Shown here one piece after another: positions 47,901 to 53,600 of a DNA stretch of 64,000 nucleotides (the stretch's first letter is position 1; the number at the start of each line of letters is the position of its first letter). The DNA is from Flavobacterium humidisoli. GTDB lineage: Bacteria > Bacteroidota > Bacteroidia > Flavobacteriales > Flavobacteriaceae. Below the pieces are notes generated by a model, which saw only the letters and a list, made by a program, of their open reading frames with translations, was not told the origin of the DNA and searched no databases. The stretch lies in the NCBI RefSeq assembly GCF_023272795.1, contig NZ_CP096829.1, positions 1,054,001-1,118,000 of the forward strand. Reading direction: 5' to 3'. The position numbers were made by a program, and so were the translations under genes.

Positions 47901-50567
47901 ATAAGTTCCGTAGCTTAAAGATGAGAAACTATAATCTAAAGCTGTAACAGGACCATCTTGTTTTTCAATTTGTCCAGTTGCCTGATTATAAAGATAAATA
48001 TAATATGGCCCTTCAAAATCTTTGATTCCAACACTTGCACTTCCTAAATCAGTTGGACATATAGGATCTGTTTTCTTACCATCTAATGTTAAGTTTAATC
48101 TTCTGATTAAAATATTAGGTATTTTGAAAATACATGGGTTTGTAGTTACCCCTTTTTGTCTAATATAAATTGTATACGAATCCGGATTGTAAATAGGGAA
48201 GGTATTGCTGTCTTGCCATTCCCACTCTTGAATAGTCGCAGTTGGACTTGTTTTAATTGCATACTGATATCCTGCAGGAACGTCACGTACTGTAATACTA
48301 CCACTATTACCGCAAAGTAGATCAACATGTTCTTCTGTTGGTGCTAATGGATTAGTGAAAACATTAAAGTAAAAACGGTTGAAACAGCTACCAGAATAAT
48401 TAATAGTCAAACGGTATTGTCCAGCATCTTTTGCAGTAAAATCAGGACCAGTACTTACCTGTATCCATTTACAATCTGTACTTTCGTTAGCACAATTTTC
48501 GTTCGTTACTGCTTTACAGCTACTTGTGTCAAGCCTTTCCCAAACGATATTAGAACTATCATTAATTCCTGTTTGAATTAGTCTTGACGCATTTGCTCCA
48601 CACAAAAATATTTTTGGCAATTCTTTACCGTCATTAGGACAAATTACTATTTGATCTGCAACATCCAATACTGGATTCTTAGCAGTTTGACCAAATCTTT
48701 CAACAGTAAATTTCTCAAAAATAGATCTACAAGGCGCTGGCGCTTCATTGTAAACATAATAAGTTCCAGGATCTTTAACTGTAAGAGTCTGTCCTGTTCC
48801 TATTTTTTTTGTTTTTTCTTTATCGCTGTACCAAGTATATGTTGAGTAACCATTTGCTGCAGTAATATCCAACGTCTCTGTACACAAGGTACGTTTTCTA
48901 TCGTATTGACAGCCATCAACACCTACTAAGAAGTTGGTTGCTTTTGGTACCAAAATACATCCTGTATTAGTATCCACACTCGGATCATCCGATATTGTGA
49001 AAGAGGTATTTTGAGAACCTTTATATGTAGCGTATGCAGAGTTATCGATACTGTTTGAACAAGCTTCATCAAGCATTGTACAATCAGGAATTACCTGTAC
49101 TTTAAATTTTATTGTTTTTTCTGTTAAACCTACTTTAACGATATCACTACGAACATCAAAAACAATATTTCTTGTAGTAGGATTCCAACTTTTTACTGTT
49201 ACGCCATCAGGCAATGGTAATAAATCTGTTGGATAGTTAAAAATAATATTGATAGGCAGCTGATCGCGAATTGTAAAAGAAGTTGCATCATCATTACCTG
49301 TATTCTTAAAACCAATTTCGTAATTTAATTGCTGACCTAATGTTACCGTTTGCCCTCCAATATTATCGCCATTCGAGTTTTTAACAATTTTTGTTAGGAC
49401 AATTTTAGGTTCAATAATTTCAACCGATATGGCAGTAAAGAACATAAAATACGAATCCTGCGAAGTATTAATTCTTAGCGTTGCGCTCGTCTCATTATTT
49501 TGAATGATAGTATTGCCATCATTTAAAACTTTAACCACTCCGGCATCATAACCTAATGTATTTTTACTGGCCGGATTACGATTGGTCATAATTGCATCTC
49601 CGTCAGTAATAGTACTATTAAAAAAGTTAGGCTTTGCAGGACTTCCTGCATCCCATCTAGAAGGAGGAACTGCTGGCGTAATTGGTCTAGCTAATGAAGA
49701 TACAGGCCCCCATATAGCAGAGTTTCCACCTTTAAATTGTAATCCGTCACCCTCTAAAGGATTATCCCCTTCTAAGGCACTAAATCCTAATTTTACATTT
49801 ACATTTCCTTCAGGATTTGTTCTAAAACCACTAATCGGAATATCCAAAGGAGGATCAGTACTTCTAATCATACTGAAACCATCAAAACTAGTAATATATT
49901 TACTTGGCAGTTTTGGATCTTTATAAATTACGTAAATACTCCATCCAGCAGAGTTTCCACCTCCAGGGTTAAGTGACCCTTGAGAACAAACTACATCTGC
50001 TATAGTATAAAGGCCTGGACCGGCAGCCTTAACTTCTGCCGTGATTTCTTTAAAACAAGCATAAGGCTTTGAAAGATAGGCATTGTTTACTCCTGATGCT
50101 CCTTCATCCCAAATTATACTTCCTGTTATATCCTTATAAGCACTAGTGCCCGTTTTTAATTTAACCTTATTAATATTGCTTCTATCAGAGCCTTGATAAG
50201 TTCCTGACCAATATAGAGCGGCATAAGCAATTTCGTAACAATCTTTACTTGCATCTGGAATAACCAATGTTGCCGAACTAGAATTGAAAGTTGATTCATT
50301 GTCTATGTCGATATACTTCATATCCAAATTATCGTTCGCCGTAGTACCAGTACCTTGAGAATCGAAAGGATTATTTGGACGGTTGTTTCTTCCACCTCCA
50401 TCTCTATTTAAGATATTGTTTCCAATAACTAAAATATCTCCTTTTAAACTGGTATTATACCTTGGATCAAAATTCTTTCTTAACTGACCGTAAGAAGAAA
50501 TACCGAGCAAGAGAAATACAGCTGCAATAAATACTTTAAAAATAGTAGTTTTTTTCATAGTCTTCAT
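32925..50567 (-). CDS. sprB: Giant gliding-motility adhesin SprB
   Basis: SprB is the cell-surface filament moved along the cell during flavobacterial gliding. This protein is about 5,880 residues (F. johnsoniae SprB is about 6,500). In order: a signal peptide (to ISSYGQ); an N-terminal region of ~430 residues; a DUF11-like segment (VLTKIVKNSNGDNIGGQTV); a long array of SprB repeats, each about 80-90 residues with a Tyr-rich middle and a closing DxxGC; one inserted jelly-roll-like domain; and a type B type IX sorting domain from FTPNGDGQNDT to the end. I chose the ATG at 50567; 50558 is also possible. The reading frame is intact over 17.6 kb. Confidence 0.95.
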   Translation of the reverse strand: MKTMKKTTIFKVFIAAVFLLLGISSYGQLRKNFDPRYNTSLKGDILVIGNNILNRDGGGRNNRPNNPFDSQGTGTTANDNLDMKYIDIDNESTFNSSSATLVIPDASKDCYEIAYAALYWSGTYQGSDRSNINKVKLKTGTSAYKDITGSIIWDEGASGVNNAYLSKPYACFKEITAEVKAAGPGLYTIADVVCSQGSLNPGGGNSAGWSIYVIYKDPKLPSKYITSFDGFSMIRSTDPPLDIPISGFRTNPEGNVNVKLGFSALEGDNPLEGDGLQFKGGNSAIWGPVSSLARPITPAVPPSRWDAGSPAKPNFFNSTITDGDAIMTNRNPASKNTLGYDAGVVKVLNDGNTIIQNNETSATLRINTSQDSYFMFFTAISVEIIEPKIVLTKIVKNSNGDNIGGQTVTLGQQLNYEIGFKNTGNDDATSFTIRDQLPINIIFNYPTDLLPLPDGVTVKSWNPTTRNIVFDVRSDIVKVGLTEKTIKFKVQVIPDCTMLDEACSNSIDNSAYATYKGSQNTSFTISDDPSVDTNTGCILVPKATNFLVGVDGCQYDRKRTLCTETLDITAANGYSTYTWYSDKEKTKKIGTGQTLTVKDPGTYYVYNEAPAPCRSIFEKFTVERFGQTAKNPVLDVADQIVICPNDGKELPKIFLCGANASRLIQTGINDSSNIVWERLDTSSCKAVTNENCANESTDCKWIQVSTGPDFTAKDAGQYRLTINYSGSCFNRFYFNVFTNPLAPTEEHVDLLCGNSGSITVRDVPAGYQYAIKTSPTATIQEWEWQDSNTFPIYNPDSYTIYIRQKGVTTNPCIFKIPNILIRRLNLTLDGKKTDPICPTDLGSASVGIKDFEGPYYIYLYNQATGQIEKQDGPVTALDYSFSSLSYGTYGKNYYIRVTSSPINQTPAPKCDVSYYFEIKPPSSQLKAFATLQEPFTACSDGKLLLSASGGKAPYAYFINGSPTRVDTNPVIITEAKTYEIKVVDDAGCSATTSITIPEVSKPTFDVNHTSSVCYDGASSIRIENIVANGNTLAYSITNGQSFSANPVFLNVGPGTYKVVVRYSVTYTVNNTQQIKHCFTDPVDVTITGPASALTASAGVAALAGCSLPDGNGVNQGGKVRINNVEGGTPPYEYDFGDGKGWIPNKNEAEVLPGTYVLRVKDKAGCIFTIPYNVVLDPKPGDPTIDDPITTYTCDGKASTTVTVRNPQNANYTYEYYIDDIPNTPITNNVFTDIKAGTHTITVKYKVTSVPTYSNLLREDFGRGPDAKIPGIHPAYCWEPQDDVEDCGVGGYMPVLLNDGEYVVTKGLLPAHVGGFNWNLPKDNTAVINNTPGITDGRFLAVNVGGVVPIGGVLYSKTINDVIPNQDIQVSLYMLNLLSKNNNLPSPRLTIQLQKNGQLISPAASKDTQEIPRDEKWHNTTDLGNGQVLTLNPGNNTSLEFVILSYSQVIDGNDLAVDDIWVRQIPETCGAEKDFTVIVEDNKGFKADTPIIDNLTCIDKADGVITIPVSNFNPATGYYYTVNGGGLQNSSASPLVLDKLAAGNYTVVVQYDAAGNCSTSYTRSVTAPEAVTALATVTIQPTCIDGAVIKASAKGGKPNYKYQLERPDGTIVIPFQTDDTFNLPLTATGDFVVVVKDSGDCSSGASDVVSVVGAVAPTATLDASSDLCYDAGNKATLVVSVSGGKAPYHYSLDGVNYQDSEKFDNLGAGTYTIYVRDANGCNATPLTNIAIGTQVTAYAEVTKALDCTNSPNAQITITAQNGTPGYTYEVSVNGDPFVAIGSNVYPATTTGSYVFRVTDSKGCPALTTAVTVDTKLEPTGSTTPINPKCYNGNNGSFTVIPAGGNGGPYEFSFDGGNTFGSSATYSNLDAFVGATNTKTYKYQVKDGKGCLSPIYDVVLTNPTQVTVSGSFPANTSCSSTAVITIVGAGGAGGYTYNFDGGTNYNGVTTKTVTLTNAEQTIKFYVKDANGCTAENEIKVPAFNPPTGITISTPAAVTCNLTSTSLVLTANAGIAPYTYEVTSGPVMPAPQTGNTATFTGLTPGEYKFKVTDANGCTAIGTKTIDQAVKIKAEGAKTDELCVGSKNGSATFTVSDVSSTGNFTYTFTPNTGTPNVNGNTVTYTNLAPGTYTFVATDKTTGCVSDSKQVTVGAATAIDFTVNASKISCNNKIATLTITGITGGNGSYSYAYAPSGSTIPTTAYGTTLTVDTAVLTTTIDVYVKDVNNCYTKKTVSVGTEDLPKMDPIAAQCYPGSPISVKITGTYALPATFSKDGTNFGTADTFNLTPGTYKLTVKDKFGCTDFINYVVAEQLTITPSVVADTNCTPNTTISLSSAGGTGTRTYAVSINGGGYSTVTSPYTATVAGTYKFRVNDSANPVCYAYTTDITVTLKPTVLTINTSKVDVKCNGAKTGSILVTATSGKAPFTYTITKRGSSPAEVYNVNNPSGLGAGIYDIVVEDALGCKTATADVTITEPAELTADASIDPFTCNTTNTKEPKNVTVTGTGGVLPYSYSFNGGSYGPSNTLEVVDNTKTQTVRYSIMDANGCTTAVKTLTISPLNPPKIAKVDVTKIYCDPVASRKSTATITLVAGSGAVTSYTIVSGQTNTTGATSGVFTDLDPGNYTFRATASNGCYDEFSINIPPVVSITAAANKLNDVYCFAVPKETTGAIRYTVGKFVTTYSYTINGVQTATNQTATSFDLTNLGEGTYDVVFTDETTLCTFPTKVVITQPTDALVLNLDSNVKANCNKATAKVTVHATGGTLDYKYAFKQNNVAPTDSDYKDAASADLSPVMNTEWDVWVKDANNCTAKIDVTIDTDLAPTVDVKVNNQCTASGNAFVIEATGNGGVAPYTYTINTGVAPSPANIFTVGAGTYTITVKDANGCTGTAPITVYDAMTVSAEITKELTCAAVTPTNGKITVKVVTGGKPNFTYKVKVDAGSYPTTGTPFTGTSFDYPVTAAGTYQFEITDANGCIKETIAVEVKDPQTVVVKDTPTSPTCNGDADGTVTLEATAGEGPFKFSFNGGLFLDKFIYGGLIAGSYPYTVRDSKGCEASGTAIITAPAAIDPEIEIHGITCNSTKPGSIDISLKPSSGGTAPFIYHLYDNTMKEIATYTAATAADAATVHNFPNLFFGDYYINIVDAKGCKFESTALRIAPPPYLEFGAEVIGATCDDGISVKLELLTGSGVPNFTYSIYGLGMSSGSIPDREYTFTHLEQNTTYNFMVVDANGCPSYLEYTTPKISDITADVTPKDVTCFNAGNGELRFEVKDLGVGTTHIYYEVRDNLTNLPILSPKFGDITAAPYTGTITGLLPGNYVLYVKEIDGTKCSTTTKFQIKQPASELDASITKVVNATCDKNAFVTVSAGGGTGPYAYGFYTAPATAPATFGSGNVLELPYSLTTTNYNIVVIDANGCEKELGQIISKDPSPEISLDVDNKCVSEDTFGIVVTLSNAGMPGYSIKVDDGVFVPYTGTFPYTIQNLHSGEHEITIKDKNNCTDVKKITIDAPLKLEASNLVLPDCNDDNGGVTLVPSGGSGDYGYSILPSFPSVSIVGNTITGLQAGKYVVTMIDNVNVGCSTTTEFELPAGTPVTFDAVTTDVLCLGDANGTITVNLLTGNNEPPYTYEIALVSGAPLPVGIVQTDNVFSNLPKGDYRITVTSKRLCSLYKDYTIGGPTIALGADVALKDFGCLSGSDPELAEVTITGTGGTAPYLYNFDGSANYTKENKVTIPNDGNPHTVNYYVIDKNGCKTNGSTIVNPFTKLDDITFDQTIEATCPDEETQVTLTVIGGYTIDKYEIVSPFARDNGVSNVFDYLLAGTYIFKVTDARGCAIERPYTIEKLDKIDIVKASQINVSCNSANGTNDNGEATFTVSDFSTAGYTVAVTSATGLAYNPPTIVGDVVTVTGLVEGTYTVTVTDNKTNCSKSADVTITMPAPIVFAATGSNVYCSEDNSTITITNIVGGTPNYSYAAVIRNQPAPTAFTASSVPLVVDTDLTNLLWDVYIKDANGCISAPIPVDIDLDAAPVLNMPAQQCFVDVDLTVDLDALSTTYNNVKSFTIDGLPTGPIATFTKAGSYKIVLTDEHGCSDEKVYIIQERLTAAATVEKDLYCEVGNEAAKIVVEVKGGVKDYTYQMYLDGVAVGTVKPATGDFTEFVTAAGDYTFEISDSNVPCTFTTVPVTVSIPGTIVLTPSQTDVICFKDSNGSLTVVPSGGAAPYTFVLTSTGTGANNSGDTTGIYTGLPQGDYKVVATDVKGCTAEIDITIVQPPLLEEEYAITQNTSCSTSTEIVVTGKGGKGTNYQYNFNGQGYDSLDRISVPNDGSVLSVTYTVKDENGCETAPVTVPIVPLNKPTALAFDATAITCNPANATSTVTVTATNGVGALEFKIIEFNGVATTLYPPVSTAGSAVPAVFAGLPFGEYKFEVTDSFGCSFSDILTIKDVVKIQATGDAFAKSCIGTDDGKVVFTMSDFKGTYTYSVTKDGAAFAGPVITSNTEVTLANLAIGVYEISVVDDITTCPTTFSVEVKDPIAVTVTEEDNVNANCKTGAVVTVLGHGGAGDYTYSFVVAGAAYGTFEPEATRELNPLTPSWYVYAKDKNGCISLPITVNIATEPLPDNFTAKVKAHCADSNGNYEIIVDDSAAIGVGPFTYSIGGGFQISKSFTVNVAKAYDITVRDKFGCETKFPALVTILQPLELDTKILDFTTCDEGDGRISVTATGGSGNYSYSIDGQPAVTTTPAIFAGLNSGSHTIDVIDTTTNCPISTTVVIAPATKIDGFKAVPTPVTCFSYTDGKIRASITPGVNDNPIYKYRINNGPLQESGLFEGLAAGDYKVEVFSGRGCPASLDITVGGPKAIVVPDPAVVQYLCTSGNTSNFATITVTGVTGGSENYDKYTYEFIRNGVSIYKGERNVYTQTDFTGGNFVVKVYDENGCEGTNPTTWVIDPFIRLDKVNVRVDNAITCPTKENITVLVDATGGTPTNLEYSIAYSSGATVPGNAPNANGVFTDLGIGEYIITVLNKDTGCLLQKVHNVFDPNTFSIQAVAVNGEICFDADNGSVDLTFVDNQLNPDDAGIFDYVVTGPLPSTAEVAKDRSASVGPERVSNLKAGLYKVVATLVGDPRCSVETLFTISQPSEALVATSAKVDITCIAGNNDGEISVSATGGWNTSYQYELVKDGNVVENYSGKTNYTGLTAGVYTINVKDAKSCMASTSQTLIVPVPINATASANVTTLPCFGDKSGVVTVSPPTGGQGSNYMYTLNILSEDPVISSGPFSSPVFSGLGAGRYSVTITDGFACEFTTNEVEIKDPLKVLATLVESRAQTCDTLTQLTLSAEGGTGPYTYSADGTTPLGSFTSSVSFEVPVGSYKYFVFDANGCRSVISNTVTIYALTPLDVKLDVSSAVVKCTGEATGVITAEAVGGLGHYSYTLLNGTGGIVRPAQDNGVFADLPIGTYRVAVNSVDCDDVSELVVINEPKEALQAQFKPTDVTCFGENNGKLEVIASGGTGVIKYAISPNLNQFDTKVLFEKLAPGDYQAIAQDENGCFVLYDFTISQPRPVIVTEVPNSMIPEVCDGDKDGAFSIEIKGGTLPYSVSLDAPNGPFTLGTATQTVFDFTNLKGGAHKVYVKDANNCPVDFEENMPNAVILNPTAQVTYDCVNNEQANMVVVTIDASITNPVEVDYSLDNNGTFQPSNIFTNVAPGSHFIVARHTNGCEVPTDLFEVAAVDPVSLIDVTNQSKDINTIVVKASGGVAPYEYSFNGESFSSSNSYRIYKTGIYKVIVRDKNGCEATIDVEGTFYDFCLPNYFTPNGDGQNDTIGPDCGALAYKELTFDIYDRYGRVVAKYHVGQKWDGRYHGNELPTGDYWYVLKLNDPKDPREFVGHFTLYR
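34965..45650 (-). repeat. Higher-order repeats of sprB (six ~1.8-kb blocks)
   Basis: Within the SprB array, every seventh unit is the most alike. One unit type ends in the motif WDVYxKDANGC or a variant. The cysteine codons closing this unit lie at about 45648, 43893, 42153, 40335, 38550, 36783 and 34965. That gives blocks of 585, 580, 606, 595, 589 and 606 residues. A second marker, the unit starting with a GxATFTVSDFS-like segment, follows the same spacing (about 44.31, 42.56, 40.79, 38.98, 37.19 and 35.42 kb). Identity is at protein level and well below DNA-level duplication. Confidence 0.8.
46170..46830 (-). other. Jelly-roll (MAM-like) domain inserted in SprB
   Basis: About 220 residues (roughly residues 1,246-1,466) do not follow the SprB pattern. 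They begin LLREDFGRGPDAKIPGI, contain GRFLAVNVGG and LYSKTINDVIPNQDI, and end GNDLAVDDIWVRQIPETC. The LxxEDFGxG...GNDLAxDDI pattern is that of MAM/concanavalin-like jelly-roll domains found in Bacteroidota surface proteins. It sits between two SprB units, close to the N-terminal side of the array. A ligand-binding role is inference. Confidence 0.65.
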
Positions 50568-50642
50568 TTTGTTGTGGCCTTTTTTTAATTTTTTAAGGGG
50601 CATTAAAAAATAAATCATAGCATTCTTAACATTTTATTTTAT

Positions 50643-50666
50643 GTCCTTCTGAAACCTCAGAAGGAC
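50643..50666 (-). terminator. Hairpin between sprD and sprB
   Basis: A perfect 10-bp stem GTCCTTCTGA with its complement and a 4-base loop lies in the 122-base sprD-sprB spacer. The minus-strand flank (ATAAAATAAAAT) is not U-rich, so it may act as an attenuator or processing hairpin rather than a full terminator. Confidence 0.6.
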
Positions 50667-50689
50667 TAACTTATCTATATATATTTCTA

Positions 50690-53600
50690 TTAATTCTCAA
50701 TTTTTACGACAGCCATTCTACCGTTGTATGGCTTGCTCCCTTTCGCTTCCAAAGCTTTTGTGGCTTCTTGTAGACCGTCGTATTTTTCATAATAGATGTA
50801 ATATTTACTTGTTGTCACATTATAAAAGAAATTCACATCTGTAAGTCCAGCAGCTACCGCTTTCGTTAAAAACTCATCTCGTTTCTCGACACTGCTGTGT
50901 ACTGCAAGAATCAAGTAATATCCACTATCAGAGTTTTTAATATTTTTAATAATCTGCATGTTTGACTGCTCTTCACCAAAATCAAAATCATTTGCTTTCA
51001 GTGGCGTGCTACTTACTTTTGTTGTCTCTTTTATTCGTTTAAGAGCGGCAAGGTCTTGGGCATATCTTCCTTCATCATTCTCATAAGCTGCACGTTTAAT
51101 TCTACGTTTACGCTCAACTTCGGTATCTGTTTTAATACGCTCTAAATCGGCAATTAAAGCTGCACCTTCTCGTTCCATTTTTAATTGAGCCGCTTTCAAT
51201 TCGTTTATCTTTTCAAGATAAGCTTTATTCAAAGGATCCTCTTTAGGGAACTTTTTAAGTCTTTCGTTATAAAGATTTGTCAGCTTCGCAATCTCATTTT
51301 TCATGCTGTTATTTGCATCAGCAATCTGAACTTTTAATGCTTCAATCTGACTGTTTTCAGCTGCTACACTCTTAAATGGTTTTGGCTCTTTATAAATACC
51401 TTTTTCACTTAAATCGTTTTCCTCTTTTAAATCGTTCAAGTCTTTTTGCTTATTCGCAACAGTTGCTTTAAACTGTGCTAATAAATCTGTTTGTACTGTA
51501 CTTGTACTTTCTACAGACTGAGTCAAGTTTTCAATAGCTTTTCCAGTATCATCTTTCGCTTTCGCTGCTAGTGCAGCTGCTGCTGCATCCGCCTTAGCTT
51601 TATCTGCTGCTAATTTTGCCTGACGCTCCTCCTCTTCTCTTAACAGTCTTGTTTCTTCTTCAGCTTTTAATTTTTCTGTTGCTTCAGCATCTGCTTTTGC
51701 TTTTGCATCTGCTAACAGTTTAGCTTGAAGAGCTTCCATATCAGCTTTTGCTTTTGCATCTGCTGCTAGTTTTGCTTGAAGAGCCTCAGCATCTGCTTTT
51801 GCTTTCGCATCTGCTGCTAGTTTCGCTTGAAGAGCATCTGCGTCTGCTTTCGCTTTTGCGTCAGCTGCCAATTTAGCTTGGCGAGCTTCTTCTTCAATTC
51901 TAGCTTTTTCTTCTGCAGCTTGTTGTGCTTTTAATGCCTCAGCATCTGCTTTTGCTTTTGCATCCGCAGCCAATTTCGCTTGACGTGCATTTTCCTCTTC
52001 TTGTAATTTTTTAGCTTCCGCATCGGCTTTCGCTTTTGCCGTTGCCTCTGCGTCTGCTTTTACTTTTGCATCAGCTAATAATTTTGCCTGAAGAGCTTCC
52101 ATATCGGCTTTTGCTTTTGCATCTGCAGCAAGTTTCGCTTGAAGAGCTTCTGCGTCTGCTTTTGCTTTCGCGTCTGCTGCCAATTTAGCTTGACGGGCTT
52201 CTTCTTCTACTTTAGCTTTTTCTTCTGCTGCTTGTTTAGCTTGTAATGCTTCAGCATCCGCTTTTGCTTTTGCATCTGCAGCCAATTTCGCTTGAAGAGC
52301 TTCTGCATCCGCTTTTGCTTTTGCGTCTGCTGCCAATTTAGCTTGAAGAGCTTCTGCGTCTGCTTTTGCTTTCGCATCTGCTGCCAATTTAGCTTGACGG
52401 GCTTCTTCTTCTACTTTAGCTTTTTCTTCTGCTGCTTGTTTAGCTTGTAATGCTTCGGCATCCGCTTTTGCTTTTGCATCTGCAGCAAGTTTTGCTTGAA
52501 GAGCTTCTGCGTCTGCTTTTGCTTTCGCATCTGCTGCCAATTTAGCTTGTAGTGCTTCTGCATCCGCTTTTGCTTTCGCTTCTGCTGCTAATCTAGCCTT
52601 TTCTGCTTCTGCGTCAGCTTTTGCTTTTGCAGTTGCTTCCGCATCTGCTTTTACCCTAGCATCAGCAATTAATTTAGCTTGCAAAGCTTCCATATCAGCT
52701 TTAGCTTTTGCATCAGCTGCTAATCTTGCTTTCTCTGCTTCAGCGTCAGCTTGCGCTTTTGCTTCTGCAGCCAATCTCACTTTTTCAGCTTCAGCATCGG
52801 CTTTTGCTTTTGCGTCCGCTTCTAATTTCGCTTTTGCAGCAGCTTCGGCATCAGCTTTCGCTTTTGCATCTGCTACAAGTTTCGCCTGAAGTGCTTCAGC
52901 ATCTGCCTTTGCTTTTGCTTCTGCCGCCAATTGTGCTTGACGTGCATCTTCAGCTTGTTTTATTTTCAGCGCTTCGGCATCAGCTTTTGCTTTTGCTTCT
53001 GCGGCTATAAGTGCTTGTCTTGCTTCTTCGTCTGCTTTTGCTTTTGCATCTGCAGCTAATTTTTCTTTAAGAGCAGCCTCTTCAGCAGCTTTGGCTTTTG
53101 CATCTGCAGCTGCTTTCGCTTTATTAGCTGCATCAATTGAAGCTTTAGTTTTAACCTCCGAAGCAGCTTTTGCTTTAGCTTCTGCTGCTAATCTTGCTTG
53201 AAGTGCATCTGAGTCTGCTTTCGCTTTCGCATCTGCAGCTAATATAGACTGCATGTCTGCCGCTTCAGCTTTTGCTTTTGCATCGGCTTTACGTTTTGCT
53301 TCGGCAGCATCAGCTTTAGCTTTATTATCTTCTATTAATTTTAATCTCGCAGCTTCTGCATCCGCTTTTGTTTTTTCTGCCGCAGCCAATCTTGCTTGTC
53401 TTGCAGCTTCTGCATCAGCTTTTACTTTTTCAGCCGCTGCTAATCTCATTTTTGCAGCAGCTTCTGAATTTGCTCTTGCTCTTTCTATTGCAAGTTGTGC
53501 AGCCGTTTTCTGTTGTGTCGGTGCAGCTGCATTTGCAGCGGCTGCTTTAGCTTTTGCTGCTTCGGCATCGGCTTTGGCTTTATCAGCGGCTACCAGTTTT

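Noticed and set aside
49582..49926. 114-residue plus-strand ORF near the sprB 5' end
   Set aside because: Antisense to a clearly coding frame; no promoter and no recognisable protein features.
50568..50618. N-terminal extension of SprB from ATG 50618
   Set aside because: It would put 17 residues, including a Lys-rich stretch, before a normal signal peptide that starts at 50567 or 50558.
52708..53010. 100-residue plus-strand Leu/His-rich ORF
   Set aside because: Same cause: a shadow frame of the 51-bp repeats of sprD.
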